Assembly (NCBI GenBank): GCA_900468535.1
Contig: UBTY01000026.1
Span: 124,001-188,000 of the forward strand
Length of the DNA: 64,000 nt
Direction: 5' to 3'
From: Hyphomicrobiales bacterium
GTDB taxonomy: Bacteria > Pseudomonadota > Alphaproteobacteria > Rhizobiales > Rhizobiaceae
Below the pieces are notes generated by a model. That model searched no databases. It saw only the letters and a list, made by a program, of their open reading frames with translations, and was not told the origin of the DNA. Shown here piece after piece: positions 34,302-43,549 of this stretch (position 1 is the stretch's first letter; each line of letters begins with the position of its first letter). Made by a program: the position numbers and the translations under genes.

Positions 34302-36185
34302 ATGGGCATGGAAGCTGAAGCGCTCTTCCGCGAACAGTGTGCCGAAGCCCTGGGATATAATCCATCTACCGAAGGGCAGCGCCTCGTCGACCTCGTCGTC
34401 GACACCTGCAAGCAGTACGCCACGCAGCGACGAGATGTCGAAAAGCGCGCCAACGCGACGCAGGAAAGCAATGAACTGCTGAAGGAAGCCCTCGCCTCGG
34501 CGACAGAAACGCTCTCCGAGCAAAAACGACTTCTCGAGATCGTCCTGAACCACCTTCCGCTCGGGCTCAGCGTTTTCGATACCGACCAGAAGCTCATCCT
34601 CTGCAACATCCGGTTCCAGCAACTGTTCGGCTTCGACGAGACGGATGTCGCGCCGGGCGCGACCATGCGCTCACTGATCGCCAGGATCGCCGGAACAGAA
34701 ATGCCGGAGACACGGCAGACGACGGGAGAACGAGACTTCTCCGATGGTGGGCGCATCCGCCGGCGCGAGTGGAGCATGCACGACGGTCGGCTGATCCAGA
34801 GCGTCGTGACCGTCCTGCCCGACGGCAGCAATATTTCTATCCATGCAGACGTTACCGCCGATCGGAAAGCCGCGGAACGGATCGCCTTCCTCGCCCATCA
34901 CGACCCTCTGACGGGTCTTCCAAACCGGCTGAGTTTTCGAGGACGGGTCGAAGCAGCCCTGAGCTCACGAAAGGCGGACGAAGAGATCGCGCTGGTTCAC
35001 CTCAATCTCGACCGCTTCAAGTCCGTCAACAACACGCTCGGCGTGGCCGCCGGCGACAAGATCCTGCGGCAGGTGGCCGAACGGCTTCGTCTCACCGCAG
35101 GCGAAGGCAACATTCTCGCCCGTCTCGGCTCCGACGAATTTGCGATCCTTCAGTGCGGACGGCAACAGCCCTGGAACGTCACCGCCCTCGCCGAACAGAT
35201 CCGCCGCGAACTTGCGGAGCCCTTCTTTCGCGGCGAGAAAGCAGTAGAACTCAGCGTTTCCATGGGGATTGCCATCAGCCCACAGGACGGAATCGATACC
35301 GACGTACTGCTGAAGCATGCCGGTGTCGCATTATCCCATGCCAAGACGGCGGGCCGACGCGGCGAGCGCTTCTTTACCAACGAGATGGAAGCACAGCTGG
35401 AAGCACGCCATACGCTCGAGGCCGACCTGCGCAAGGCGGTCGCGAACCACGAGTTCGAGCTCAACTATCAGCCGCTTTTTGACATTGGCGCACAGCGCAT
35501 CTGTGGCTTCGAGGCTTTGCTGCGCTGGAACCATCCGACCCGCGGCCGGGTCTCGCCGGTCGAATTCATCCCGCTCGCAGAAGAACTGGGGCTGATCGTC
35601 GATATCGGCCGATGGGTGCTTTTGCAGGCCTGTACGGACGCGGCGGGCTGGCCCGAGGATGTCAAGGTTGCAGTCAACGTGTCGGCTATCCAGTTCACCC
35701 ACGGCAACCTTCCAGACGACATAGCGACGGCGCTGACGATCTCGGGCCTTACCCCGGCGCGACTCGAAATCGAAATCACCGAAAGCGTGTTGATGGAAAA
35801 CCGCGAAGAGGCGCTGCCGATCCTCCATGCTCTCAAGCAGCGTGGGCTTCGGGTCGCCATGGACGACTTCGGCACCGGATATTCCTCGCTCAGCTATCTG
35901 AGCAGCTTCCCGTTCGACAAGATCAAGATCGACAAGTCGTTCGTGACCGACATCGTGGAGAATCGCGAAGCCTTCGCGATCATCCGAGCCATCATCCTGC
36001 TTGGCGACGCGCTCGGCATGCGCGTCACGGTCGAGGGCGTCGAAACCGGCGAACAGTTGGCCTTGCTCGAGCAGGAAGCCTGCGACGAGATCCAAGGCTA
36101 CCACATCAGCCCGCCGCGCCCGCTGGCGGACGTGCCGACGCTGCTTTCCGGCAGCTGGGAGACACACGGCACCAAGGCGAGTTGA
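34302..36185 (+). CDS. GGDEF/EAL cyclic-di-GMP protein with PAS-like sensor
   Basis: 627 residues. A helical N-terminus (about 1-85) is followed by a PAS-like domain (about 85-190, LNHLPLGLSVFDTDQKLILCN), a GGDEF domain (about 195-355) and an EAL domain (about 365-620). The GGDEF signature reads RLGSDEF, with serine for the second glycine, so cyclase activity is doubtful. The EAL side looks complete: EALLRW, NVSAIQF, EITES, DDFGTGYSSL, KIDKSF, EGVET and IQGYHISPP. It is most likely a phosphodiesterase with a sensory or GTP-binding front half. No membrane segment is seen. Confidence 0.93.
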   Translation: MGMEAEALFREQCAEALGYNPSTEGQRLVDLVVDTCKQYATQRRDVEKRANATQESNELLKEALASATETLSEQKRLLEIVLNHLPLGLSVFDTDQKLILCNIRFQQLFGFDETDVAPGATMRSLIARIAGTEMPETRQTTGERDFSDGGRIRRREWSMHDGRLIQSVVTVLPDGSNISIHADVTADRKAAERIAFLAHHDPLTGLPNRLSFRGRVEAALSSRKADEEIALVHLNLDRFKSVNNTLGVAAGDKILRQVAERLRLTAGEGNILARLGSDEFAILQCGRQQPWNVTALAEQIRRELAEPFFRGEKAVELSVSMGIAISPQDGIDTDVLLKHAGVALSHAKTAGRRGERFFTNEMEAQLEARHTLEADLRKAVANHEFELNYQPLFDIGAQRICGFEALLRWNHPTRGRVSPVEFIPLAEELGLIVDIGRWVLLQACTDAAGWPEDVKVAVNVSAIQFTHGNLPDDIATALTISGLTPARLEIEITESVLMENREEALPILHALKQRGLRVAMDDFGTGYSSLSYLSSFPFDKIKIDKSFVTDIVENREAFAIIRAIILLGDALGMRVTVEGVETGEQLALLEQEACDEIQGYHISPPRPLADVPTLLSGSWETHGTKAS

Positions 36186-36254
36186 CCGGACGTCGTTGCA
36201 AGCCGGGACTGCCGCCGCTATGAGGATAGAAACATCATCCTCACGGTTTTATTC

Positions 36255-36899
36255 ATGTTCGCGGCCAAGGCCTTCTCCCCTTTTGAAAATCTAGCCTCGC
36301 AGCTCATTCCTCATGCCTACGAGGGCGACGATGGTTCGCACGACCTCGCGCATATCCTGCGTGTCTTCAAGAACGCGATGCGCATCCAGGCGAAGGAAGG
36401 CGGAGACGCGAGGATCCTCGCAGCCGCCGTGCTTCTGCACGATTGCGTGGCCGTGGAGAAGAACTCACCGTTGCGCTCCAAGGCCTCCGCACTTGCCGCT
36501 GAAAAGGCGACCGGTGTCCTCACTGAACTCGGCTGGTCGCCGGCCGACATCGGCGTCGTCGAGCATGCGATCACCGCTCACAGCTTCTCCGCAAACATCA
36601 CCCCGGAGACGCTGGAGGCGCGGATCCTTCAGGATGCCGATCGGCTCGATGCGATCGGCATGGTCGGTGCTGGCCGGTGCTTCTATATCGGAGGGCGCAT
36701 GTCCTCGCTGCTCTACGACCCGCTCGATCCCTCAGGCGAAAACCGTCCGCTCGACGACCGGCGCTACGTGATCGATCATTTCCAGACGAAGCTGTTCAAG
36801 CTCGCCGACGGCTTCAAGACAGAGAGCGGCAGAGCGCTTGCTGCCGAACGCGACAAGCGGCTGCGCGATTTTCTCGCTGCTTTCATGGACGAAATCTAG
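36255..36899 (+). CDS. HD-domain phosphohydrolase (YedJ-like)
   Basis: 214-residue single-domain HD hydrolase. The metal ligands are in SHDLAHILRV, AAVLLHDCVAV and LQDADRLDAIGM, and GAGRCFYIGG follows. The overall pattern matches uncharacterised HD proteins such as E. coli YedJ. The substrate is unknown. It lies 69 bases after the GGDEF/EAL gene and 9 bases before the MOSC gene, so it may be co-transcribed with the latter. Confidence 0.85.
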   Translation: MFAAKAFSPFENLASQLIPHAYEGDDGSHDLAHILRVFKNAMRIQAKEGGDARILAAAVLLHDCVAVEKNSPLRSKASALAAEKATGVLTELGWSPADIGVVEHAITAHSFSANITPETLEARILQDADRLDAIGMVGAGRCFYIGGRMSSLLYDPLDPSGENRPLDDRRYVIDHFQTKLFKLADGFKTESGRALAAERDKRLRDFLAAFMDEI

Positions 36900-36908
36900 G
36901 AGTTCCCG

Positions 36909-37769
36909 ATGCGCATCAGCGATCTCTTCGTATATCCGCTCAAGAGTGGCCGGGCGATCGCCTTGCAGACCACCGAGATCGATGCCTTCGGATTGCCAAG
37001 CGACCGGCGCGCGATGATCACCGATCCGTCGGGCCATTTCATTACGCAGCGGGAACTGCCAACACTTGCCCGGATCGAGGCGGTTCTTGACGGAGCCGAT
37101 CTCCAGCTCACCATGTCGGGCAAAGAACCTATTCGACCCAGCTTTGCCTCAGGGCGCCGCCTTGACGTGGACATCTGGAAGACCCCCGTCAACGCAGCAG
37201 TCGCCGACGACGACACTAACCAGACGCTTTCCGACTGGCTCGGTCGCGATGTACGTCTGGTGTTCTTCGACGATGATGCCGAGCGCACGGCAAGTGCGGA
37301 GTGGGCGGGAGACGGAACGCCCGTCACCTTCGCCGACGGCTATCAGATCCTCGTCACCACGACGGCATCGCTGAAGGCCCTAAACGCCGACCTCGCGGCG
37401 CATGGTGACGGGAGCGTCGGCATGGAGCGCTTCCGGCCGAACATCGTCATCGATAGTGACGAGCCATGGGCCGAGGATCGATGGATCGCGATCGAGATCG
37501 GCGGGATCCGGTTCGATCTCGTCAAGCCCTGCGCGCGCTGCATCATGACAACACAGGACCAACAGACCGGCTCCCGCGAGGTCCCCAACCCGATGCCCGC
37601 GATGGGCCGTATTCGCATGTCCGGCGACCGGCGCGTACCCGGCCCGCTTTTCGGCTGGAACGTCACGCCGCGCGGTACGGGTACGATTTCGGTCGGAGAT
37701 GCTGTCTCCGTTCTCGAAGAGCGACCGGAAGCATGGCCCATGAAGGTGAGAGCCGCCAAGGCACGCTAA
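36909..37769 (+). CDS. MOSC-domain protein (YcbX/mARC-like)
   Basis: 286 residues: an N-terminal MOSC beta-barrel (RISDLFVYPLKSGRAIALQ, about 1-120) and a MOSC domain (about 120-270). The segment KPCARCIMTTQDQQTG holds the cysteine expected to bind the molybdenum cofactor in mARC/YcbX proteins, which reduce N-hydroxylated compounds. It lacks the C-terminal ferredoxin domain found in E. coli YcbX, so it would need a separate electron donor. Confidence 0.88.
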   Translation: MRISDLFVYPLKSGRAIALQTTEIDAFGLPSDRRAMITDPSGHFITQRELPTLARIEAVLDGADLQLTMSGKEPIRPSFASGRRLDVDIWKTPVNAAVADDDTNQTLSDWLGRDVRLVFFDDDAERTASAEWAGDGTPVTFADGYQILVTTTASLKALNADLAAHGDGSVGMERFRPNIVIDSDEPWAEDRWIAIEIGGIRFDLVKPCARCIMTTQDQQTGSREVPNPMPAMGRIRMSGDRRVPGPLFGWNVTPRGTGTISVGDAVSVLEERPEAWPMKVRAAKAR

Positions 37770-37811
37770 ACAAGGCATGCTATCGTACCCTGGCGCGGCA
37801 ACCGCGCAGGG

Positions 37812-38807
37812 CTAACCGCGCCCGAGTGCCGCGTCGATCTCGCGCATCGTTTCTGCTGATAACGGACCTTTGCCCAAGGCGCCGACGTTCTCTTCGACCT
37901 GCGCAACCGTGCGGAAGCCGGGGATCGGCAATGTGCGGGAAGAGCGTGCCCAAAGCCAGGCCAATGCGCCCTGCGTCGGCGTCCGGCCGTCTGACATCAG
38001 CAAGTCGCGTACCGCGTCGAGTTTCGCTGCGAACTCCGGCGCAATGCGTCCGTCCTTGAAATACACCATCCAGTCGAGCGCGGCGGCGCGAACATCCTTT
38101 GCGCCAACGGTCTTCTGCGCGGTGAACTTCCCGCTCAGCAACCCCATCGCCAGCGGGCCGCGATTGATCGAGATCAGGCCATGCCGTTCAACCGTGGAAA
38201 CGAGCTCATCCGCCGGCTCGAAGACATTCATCGTATGCTGAACCGACACGAAACCAGGTCGCTTTGCATGGCGCTCGGCGCGATCGGCGAAATCCGTGCT
38301 CCAGCCGAAGGCGTCGATTTTTCCTTCCGAGCGGAGCGCTTCCAATGTCTCGAAGACGTCATCGGACTGCTGGATCTGAAAATCGTTCAGGTGAAACTGC
38401 AAGAGATCCAGCCGTTCGCGTCGCAGACGGCGCAGCGAAGTCTCCACCGAAACGCGAATGAAGGCGGGATCGGCAAATGCACCGGTTGCCTGCTTCGTCG
38501 CCGGGTCCGTGGCAAAGCCGAACTTGGTAGCGACGACGACATCGTCACGGTTGCCGATCGCCTGCCCCAAAACCTCTTCCGAATGACCAGCACCATAGTT
38601 GGATGCCGTGTCGAAGAAGCGGACACCGAGCTCTACAGCACAATGGATGGCCGCGATCGACTCCGCATCGTCCACTTCTCCCCAGCCGAGCGGCGTATCG
38701 CCGGCGTAGAAAGGCCCGCCGATCGCCCAGCACCCCATGCCAAGCCGTGGAATTGTTTTTCCATCCCAAAGCTGCACGTGCGTCTCGTTGCTTGGCTTCG
38801 TCAGCAT
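37812..38807 (-). CDS. Aldo/keto reductase
   Basis: 331-residue NADP-dependent TIM-barrel reductase. The catalytic residues are visible: Asp and Tyr in FFDTASNYGAGHSEEVLG, Lys in VVATKFGF and His in LLQFHLNDF. The C-terminal cofactor region is RTLPIPGFRTVAQVEENVGAL. The start has a strong GAGGAGG site. It is close to the broad AKR group also called oxidoreductase YajO/Tas-like; the substrate is unknown. Confidence 0.9.
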   Translation of the reverse strand: MLTKPSNETHVQLWDGKTIPRLGMGCWAIGGPFYAGDTPLGWGEVDDAESIAAIHCAVELGVRFFDTASNYGAGHSEEVLGQAIGNRDDVVVATKFGFATDPATKQATGAFADPAFIRVSVETSLRRLRRERLDLLQFHLNDFQIQQSDDVFETLEALRSEGKIDAFGWSTDFADRAERHAKRPGFVSVQHTMNVFEPADELVSTVERHGLISINRGPLAMGLLSGKFTAQKTVGAKDVRAAALDWMVYFKDGRIAPEFAAKLDAVRDLLMSDGRTPTQGALAWLWARSSRTLPIPGFRTVAQVEENVGALGKGPLSAETMREIDAALGRG

Positions 38808-38906
38808 GTTGTCCTCCTCGACTGCTATTCAGATCAGCAAGTAGGAGCGCTGCCGGTCGCGGTAAAGCGCCGGTGTTGCATGATGGTTTTCAGCGGTGAA
38901 AAACAG

Positions 38907-39668
38907 TCAGGCCGAGAGCTGGCTGTCCGTCGAGACTTGTTGTTTCAGCGCCTTCAGCGCCGCCTGAACAAAACCTTCGCGTGCGGCCGGCATCTCCAGT
39001 CCGCGCGGTTCGTAGACGTGCCGGTGCAAGAAGAAGCCAGTCAGCCGGAAGGCAGCCGACAGGTTCTCGGCGTCCGCGGCCTCGCGCCGTTCATCGCTGA
39101 GGAACGACGGCAAGAGGAACATCTTGTCCGCCCATGGAGCGCCCGCGCTGCGGCTGACGGCGCGGCCGGATTTCGGAGAGACGTAAGCCAGATCCGCACG
39201 CGCGCCCGTGGCGGCACACTCCGTCAGATCAAGGCCAAAGCCGAGATCGTTGAGGACGGCCAGCTCGAAACGAACGAACAGTTCGCCCGCATCGGCGGGA
39301 TTGTGCAGATTTTCAAGGATCACATCCAGCGTTTCAAAGAGGTGCGGATGCGGATCGCGCTCGGGCAAGAGCCGAAGCAGCGCGCCCATTGCCTGGACAC
39401 CATAGACCGCGGTCGCCGTCTCCATGAGGCGCGCGGCGCGCAGCGTCACGGGCTCGATCCGGAACTCGCCAATATGCTCATCAAGCCGGGCCCGCCACGT
39501 GGCTTCCACTTCGTTGCCGGGCTGGAGGACGGGCTGCATTGCCCGGGACCGTCCGGCACGGACCATCCCCAGATGGCGACCGCGCTCGCTCGTCATCACT
39601 TCGGCGATGACGCTCGTCTCGCCGTGACGCTTTATGCCGAGAATGATCGCGCGATCCTGCCACTGCAT
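38907..39668 (-). CDS. recO: DNA repair protein RecO
   Basis: Loads RecA on gapped DNA with RecF and RecR. The 253-residue protein starts [18 protein letters not shown], the typical OB-fold N-terminus, followed by the helical C-terminal domain ([18 protein letters not shown]). Length is standard. In the rhizobial order I remember, recO follows era closely; here three genes (receiver, Crp/Fnr and DHFR-like) lie between them. Confidence 0.95.
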   Translation of the reverse strand: MQWQDRAIILGIKRHGETSVIAEVMTSERGRHLGMVRAGRSRAMQPVLQPGNEVEATWRARLDEHIGEFRIEPVTLRAARLMETATAVYGVQAMGALLRLLPERDPHPHLFETLDVILENLHNPADAGELFVRFELAVLNDLGFGLDLTECAATGARADLAYVSPKSGRAVSRSAGAPWADKMFLLPSFLSDERREAADAENLSAAFRLTGFFLHRHVYEPRGLEMPAAREGFVQAALKALKQQVSTDSQLSA

Positions 39669-39735
39669 GAGATACGAAGCCTTAATTGGTTCGCAGCAGC
39701 CTAGCGCAAGCAGACGGTTCTGTCATGAAAACCGG

Positions 39736-40098
39736 TCAAGCTTCGGCCGGGAAAAGCCTCTGGAGAAATTCCAGCATCGCAGTCTCGTCGAACGGCTTGA
39801 CGAGCAGCGGCCTGTTCTGAAGCTCCTCGGGGAAATCCTGCGTGTCGGAATAGCCGCTCACGAATCCGAACGGAATATTCTCCGCAACGAGGCGCCGGGC
39901 GAAATCGAAGCTCATCACCTCTCCGAGGTTGACGTCGAGCAAAGCGAAATCGAACCGCTCGGCTTCCACCGCCTCGGTCGCCTGCGCGATGCTGCTGCAG
40001 ATTCGGATCGTCTCAACACCGATGGCGCGAAGAATATCTTCGGCCTCCATCGCGATGATCAAGCTATCCTCAAGAACCAGAACCCGGTTCGCACTCAT
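39736..40098 (-). CDS. Stand-alone response regulator receiver
   Basis: 120-residue receiver domain without an output domain. The phospho-acceptor is the Asp in FALLDVNLGE, with acidic residues in VLVLEDS and the conserved Lys in LLVKPFDE. The usual switch Thr/Ser position reads FVSGYSD. Such single-domain receivers act by binding partners or in phosphorelays; the closest relatives I recall are general-stress or unknown receivers of rhizobia. ATG 40098 is chosen over TTG 40107. No kinase gene is nearby. Confidence 0.88.
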   Translation of the reverse strand: MSANRVLVLEDSLIIAMEAEDILRAIGVETIRICSSIAQATEAVEAERFDFALLDVNLGEVMSFDFARRLVAENIPFGFVSGYSDTQDFPEELQNRPLLVKPFDETAMLEFLQRLFPAEA

Positions 40099-40257
40099 GT
40101 TCGACAAGCCCTTTCGAAGGCGTCAAGCCTGGCTCGTCCCCTCGCCTTCAACCGCATTTCCACCTCTGATGCGCAGCTGAACCTCAGCCGCAAAGCTCAC
40201 ACGACACTCACTTGCATAGCTGCTTTTTCCGTGATGGTCGATAAGCACAATCAAGCA

Positions 40258-40278
40258 CGACGACAAATCATGTCGTCG
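40258..40278. repeat. Inverted repeat downstream of the Crp/Fnr gene
   Basis: CGACGACA (40258-40265) and TGTCGTCG (40271-40278) around AATCA. It lies between the Crp/Fnr stop and the receiver gene, both on the minus strand. No T-run follows, so an operator or an RNA processing stem are both possible. Confidence 0.35.
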
Positions 40279-40335
40279 AGAACCTTACGTTCCCGCGCGA
40301 TTGTTCGCATTTAAAAAAGACATAGAACAAGCAAT

Positions 40336-41088
40336 CTAGAGAAACGGTCGCAGCCGTTCGCCAAGGCCATCCCAACTGGCGATTTCGGCCAGCTGTTCGC
40401 CGTCAAGAACCTCGCAGGTTCGCTCCTGCCAGCGAATGAGTCCGCGAACGGCGAGCTTTTTCAAGGTCTTGTTCGTGTGGACGATTGAGAGACCGAGCGT
40501 GTCGGCAATATGCTGCTGGGTGATCGGGATCGCCTTGTGGCCGTTGAAGAGCTTAAGCTGCATGCCGCGCTGATACAGGAAGGCGATCAGATAGGCGGCG
40601 CGTTCGAGCGCCGTGCGACGGCCGATGCTGAGAAGATGTTCGTCCAGCATCCGCTCCTCCTGCGCCGCCATCCAGGTGATGTCGAAGGCTAGCGAGGGAT
40701 GCTTGTTGTAAAGCCCCATCAACTTGTCGCGCTCGAAGACACAGAGCGAAACGGGCGACAATGCCTCGACCGAATGCTGCATCTCTCCCATGATCGAGCC
40801 CTGCAAGCCGATAAGGTCGCCCGGCATGATGTAGTTCAGTATCTGCCGCCTGCCGTCCTCCAGCGTCTTGTAACGGAAGCCCCAGCCCGACAGGACGGTA
40901 TAGAGATGCGCGCTGTGGGCGCCTTCGACGAGAATCGTCGTGCCAGCATCCGCAGCGAGTTCGCCCTTCTTGAATTTCGAGACGAACTCGATCTCCTCAC
41001 CGCTGAATTCCCTGAAATGCGGCAAAGGCCGCAATGGACACCGCTCGCAGGGCGTCTTGAAAGAATGCGTGGGGCGCGTCGGAGCCAT
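40336..41088 (-). CDS. Crp/Fnr-family transcriptional regulator
   Basis: 250 residues: a cyclic-nucleotide-type sensor domain (about 25-150, GTTILVEGAHSAHLYTVLSGW; MPGDLIGLQG) and a winged helix (about 165-245, ITQQHIADTLGLSIVHTNKTLKKL). The N-terminus has CERC (Cys14, Cys17), and one Cys lies in the sensor domain (VSLCVFE). FNR/FnrN proteins need four ligands for their iron-sulfur cluster; only three plausible ones are seen, so a standard [4Fe-4S] sensor is unlikely. The effector is unknown. Confidence 0.9.
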   Translation of the reverse strand: MAPTRPTHSFKTPCERCPLRPLPHFREFSGEEIEFVSKFKKGELAADAGTTILVEGAHSAHLYTVLSGWGFRYKTLEDGRRQILNYIMPGDLIGLQGSIMGEMQHSVEALSPVSLCVFERDKLMGLYNKHPSLAFDITWMAAQEERMLDEHLLSIGRRTALERAAYLIAFLYQRGMQLKLFNGHKAIPITQQHIADTLGLSIVHTNKTLKKLAVRGLIRWQERTCEVLDGEQLAEIASWDGLGERLRPFL

Positions 41089-41263
41089 GGACCCTCATGT
41101 TCAAAAAAACGGCGCCCTGTCGGGGCACCGCTGCAACTAAACTCCCGACAAGCGAGTTCGTTCCGTAAGCCATGGATACATCGTCTCGAAAAGCGACCCC
41201 GCGCTGTCGGAACTCGACGTTCTGCACCGTCCTTGAGCCAGGACCGCGAAAGAGGAGAAAGCC

Positions 41264-41857
41264 GTGAGAGACCTGATCTTGAAGATGACCATATCCGTCG
41301 ACGGTTTCGTGAGTGACATGAACGGCAAGAACGGATGGATGTTCGGCTCCGATCAGGAGGCGAAGGCGTGGTCCGTGGAGACGCTATGGACCGCTGGCCT
41401 GCACATTATGGGAAGCCGCAGCTTCGAGGACATGGCCGCCTATTGGCCAACCGCGACCGACATGTTCGCGCCGCCGATGAACGACATCCCGAAGGCTGTT
41501 TTCTCACGACAGGGACCGTCGCTCCTTGATGGCGTAGAGCCTCGGCAGCCAGCGGAACGGCAGCCCGGCGGGGAGAGTTGGGCAACAGCCTATGTGGCAA
41601 GAGGGCGCCTCGCGGATGAGATCGCGACGCTGAAAGCTCAAGAGGGCAAGCCGATTATCGCCCACGGCGGCGTCAGCTTCGCGCGCAGCCTTGTTGCGGA
41701 GGGTCTGGTCGACGAATTCGTACTGTTGGTTGCGCCGGTCGCGCTCGGCAAAGGCAAGGCGCTGTTCTCGGAACTTGCCGCGCCAAGGTCGCTCAAGCTG
41801 ATAAGCTCACGCGCCTTCCCGGGCGGCGCGGTCGCGCAGGTCTATCGGGCGGTTTGA
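41264..41857 (+). CDS. DHFR-like (RibD C-terminal) reductase
   Basis: 197 residues of the dihydrofolate reductase / RibD C-terminal family. Conserved-style segments are LILKMTISVDGFVSD, MGSRSFEDMAAYWP and IAHGGVSFARSLVAEGLVDEF, and VAPVALGKGKALF follows. The family covers many NAD(P)H reductases of unknown substrate and is not the chromosomal folA. The start is GTG at 41264 with a strong GAGGAG. It is convergent with era, 26 bases apart. Confidence 0.87.
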   Translation: MRDLILKMTISVDGFVSDMNGKNGWMFGSDQEAKAWSVETLWTAGLHIMGSRSFEDMAAYWPTATDMFAPPMNDIPKAVFSRQGPSLLDGVEPRQPAERQPGGESWATAYVARGRLADEIATLKAQEGKPIIAHGGVSFARSLVAEGLVDEFVLLVAPVALGKGKALFSELAAPRSLKLISSRAFPGGAVAQVYRAV

Positions 41858-41883
41858 ACCGCCCGAAATCTTCAAGCCGACGC

Positions 41884-42822
41884 CTAGTGGGGGAAATCAA
41901 GGCCCATTTCGCGGAAGCGCTCGGGATCATCACCCCAGTTCTCACGAACCTTCACGAACAGGAAGAGATGAACCTGCTGCTCGAGAATCTCCGAAAGCTC
42001 GCGGCGAGAGGCCGAGGAGATCGCCTTGATGGTCTCGCCGCCCTTTCCGAGAGTGATCTTCTTCTGGCTGTCGCGCTCGACATAGATGACCTGCTCGATG
42101 CGGACAGACCCATCCTTGCGTTCTTCCCATTTCTCCGTCTCGACGTGAGACGAATAGGGAAGCTCCTGATGCAGCCTCAGGAAAAGCTTCTCGCGGGTGA
42201 TCTCGGCTGCGAGCTGACGCATCGGAAGATCCGAAATCTGGTCCTCGGGATAATACCACGGACCTTCCGGCAGGGTGTTGGCCAGGTAGTCCATGACATC
42301 CGTGCAGCCCGAGCCGTTTTCGGCCGAGATCATGAACGTCTGATCGAAGGCGATCTTCTCGTTGGCTGCGGCGGCGAGCGCAAGAAGGTCCTCGCGCTTG
42401 ACGCGGTCGATCTTGTTCAGCACCAGGATCTTCGGCTGCTTCACTTCCTTGAGGCCCTCAAGGATCGCTTCGGCATCGCCGCGCAGGCCACGCTCGCTGT
42501 CGATCAGCAGCATGATCAGGTCCGCATCCTTGGCGCCGCCCCAGGCCGAGGTCACCATCGCCCGATCGAGGCGGCGGCGCGGCTTGAAGATACCGGGGGT
42601 ATCCATGAACACGATCTGCGCATTGTTGTGGATCGCAATGCCGCGCACGATCGCTCGCGTCGTCTGCACCTTGTGGCTGACGATCGAGACCTTGGCGCCG
42701 ACCAATCGGTTGACGAGCGTCGACTTGCCGGCATTGGTCGGCCCGATCAGCGCGACAAATCCGGAATGCGTCACATCAGCGGCCTCGTTGGCGCCGCCTG
42801 CCATGTCTTGTTCTTCGCTCAT
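41884..42822 (-). CDS. era: Ribosome biogenesis GTPase Era
   Basis: Essential GTPase that binds the 3' end of 16S rRNA during 30S assembly. The 312-residue protein has G1 GPTNAGKST (residues 27-35), the Era-typical VSHKVQTTRAIVRG, G3 DTPGIF and G4 NKID. A C-terminal KH domain includes ITLGKGGETIKAIS. ATG 42822 fits the family; the frame upstream lies in rnc. It follows rnc by seven bases in the lepB-rnc-era operon. Confidence 0.97.
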   Translation of the reverse strand: MSEEQDMAGGANEAADVTHSGFVALIGPTNAGKSTLVNRLVGAKVSIVSHKVQTTRAIVRGIAIHNNAQIVFMDTPGIFKPRRRLDRAMVTSAWGGAKDADLIMLLIDSERGLRGDAEAILEGLKEVKQPKILVLNKIDRVKREDLLALAAAANEKIAFDQTFMISAENGSGCTDVMDYLANTLPEGPWYYPEDQISDLPMRQLAAEITREKLFLRLHQELPYSSHVETEKWEERKDGSVRIEQVIYVERDSQKKITLGKGGETIKAISSASRRELSEILEQQVHLFLFVKVRENWGDDPERFREMGLDFPH

Positions 42823-42829
42823 CTTCCCG

Positions 42830-43549
42830 TCAATTTCCGGCAGACGTCTTCTGCCAAATTCCTTCGCGTTCCAGCATCTTCGTTGCAGCCACCTGTTCGG
42901 CTGCGCGCTTGGAACGCTCGACACCCGTCTCCGGCTGAACGCCTGCGACTTCGACCGTCACCGTAAAGCGCGGATCGTGGTCCGGTCCAGTGCGTTCTTC
43001 AACCCGGTAGTTCGGCGTCACGCCGAACTTCGCGTGCGACCATTCCTGCAGCTCTGTCTTGGCGTCACGCCTGGCGCCATCGGCCCGGGTTGCACGCTTT
43101 TGCCAATACTTCAGAATGAAGCGCCGCGCGACCTCAAGACCACCATCGAGATAGATGGCGGCGATCAGGCTTTCGACAACATCGGCACGAACATTCATCA
43201 TGCGCTTGCCGGTCAGCTTCTTCACATCGGCGCCTGTCCGGATGAAGAGATGCAGGCCGAGCTCATCGGCAACCTCGGCGCAGGTATCGGCGCTGACGAG
43301 CTGGTTCAGGCGAACAGAAAGCTCGCCCTCGGCCGCCGTCCCGAATGTGCGGAAAAGCAGTTCGGCGACACAGAGGCCAAGCACTCTGTCGCCGAGGAAT
43401 TCCAGACGTTCGTAATTGCCGCTCTTCTGCGTGCGGGCGCTGGCGTGGGTGAGCGCCCTATCCAGGCGCTCCTTCTCGGCGAACTCGTGACCGATGAGGG
43501 CTTCCAGCCGCGCACGGTCGTTAGCCGAGAGTGTCTGCGCCTTGCTCAT
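42830..43549 (-). CDS. rnc: Ribonuclease III
   Basis: Cuts double-stranded RNA in rRNA and mRNA processing. The 239-residue protein has the catalytic signature ERLEFLGDRVLGLCVAELLF, with the metal-binding Glu and Asp, and the second acidic site in ADVVESLIAAIYLDGG. A C-terminal double-stranded-RNA-binding domain starts near residue 160 (DAKTELQEWSHAKFG). Its start overlaps the lepB stop by four bases. Confidence 0.97.
   Translation of the reverse strand: MSKAQTLSANDRARLEALIGHEFAEKERLDRALTHASARTQKSGNYERLEFLGDRVLGLCVAELLFRTFGTAAEGELSVRLNQLVSADTCAEVADELGLHLFIRTGADVKKLTGKRMMNVRADVVESLIAAIYLDGGLEVARRFILKYWQKRATRADGARRDAKTELQEWSHAKFGVTPNYRVEERTGPDHDPRFTVTVEVAGVQPETGVERSKRAAEQVAATKMLEREGIWQKTSAGN

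Noticed and set aside
41209..41234. GGAAC followed 19 bases later by TT, resembling an RpoE2/EcfG general stress promoter before the DHFR-like gene
   Set aside because: The -10 part does not read CGTT and two T are too little to support the call.
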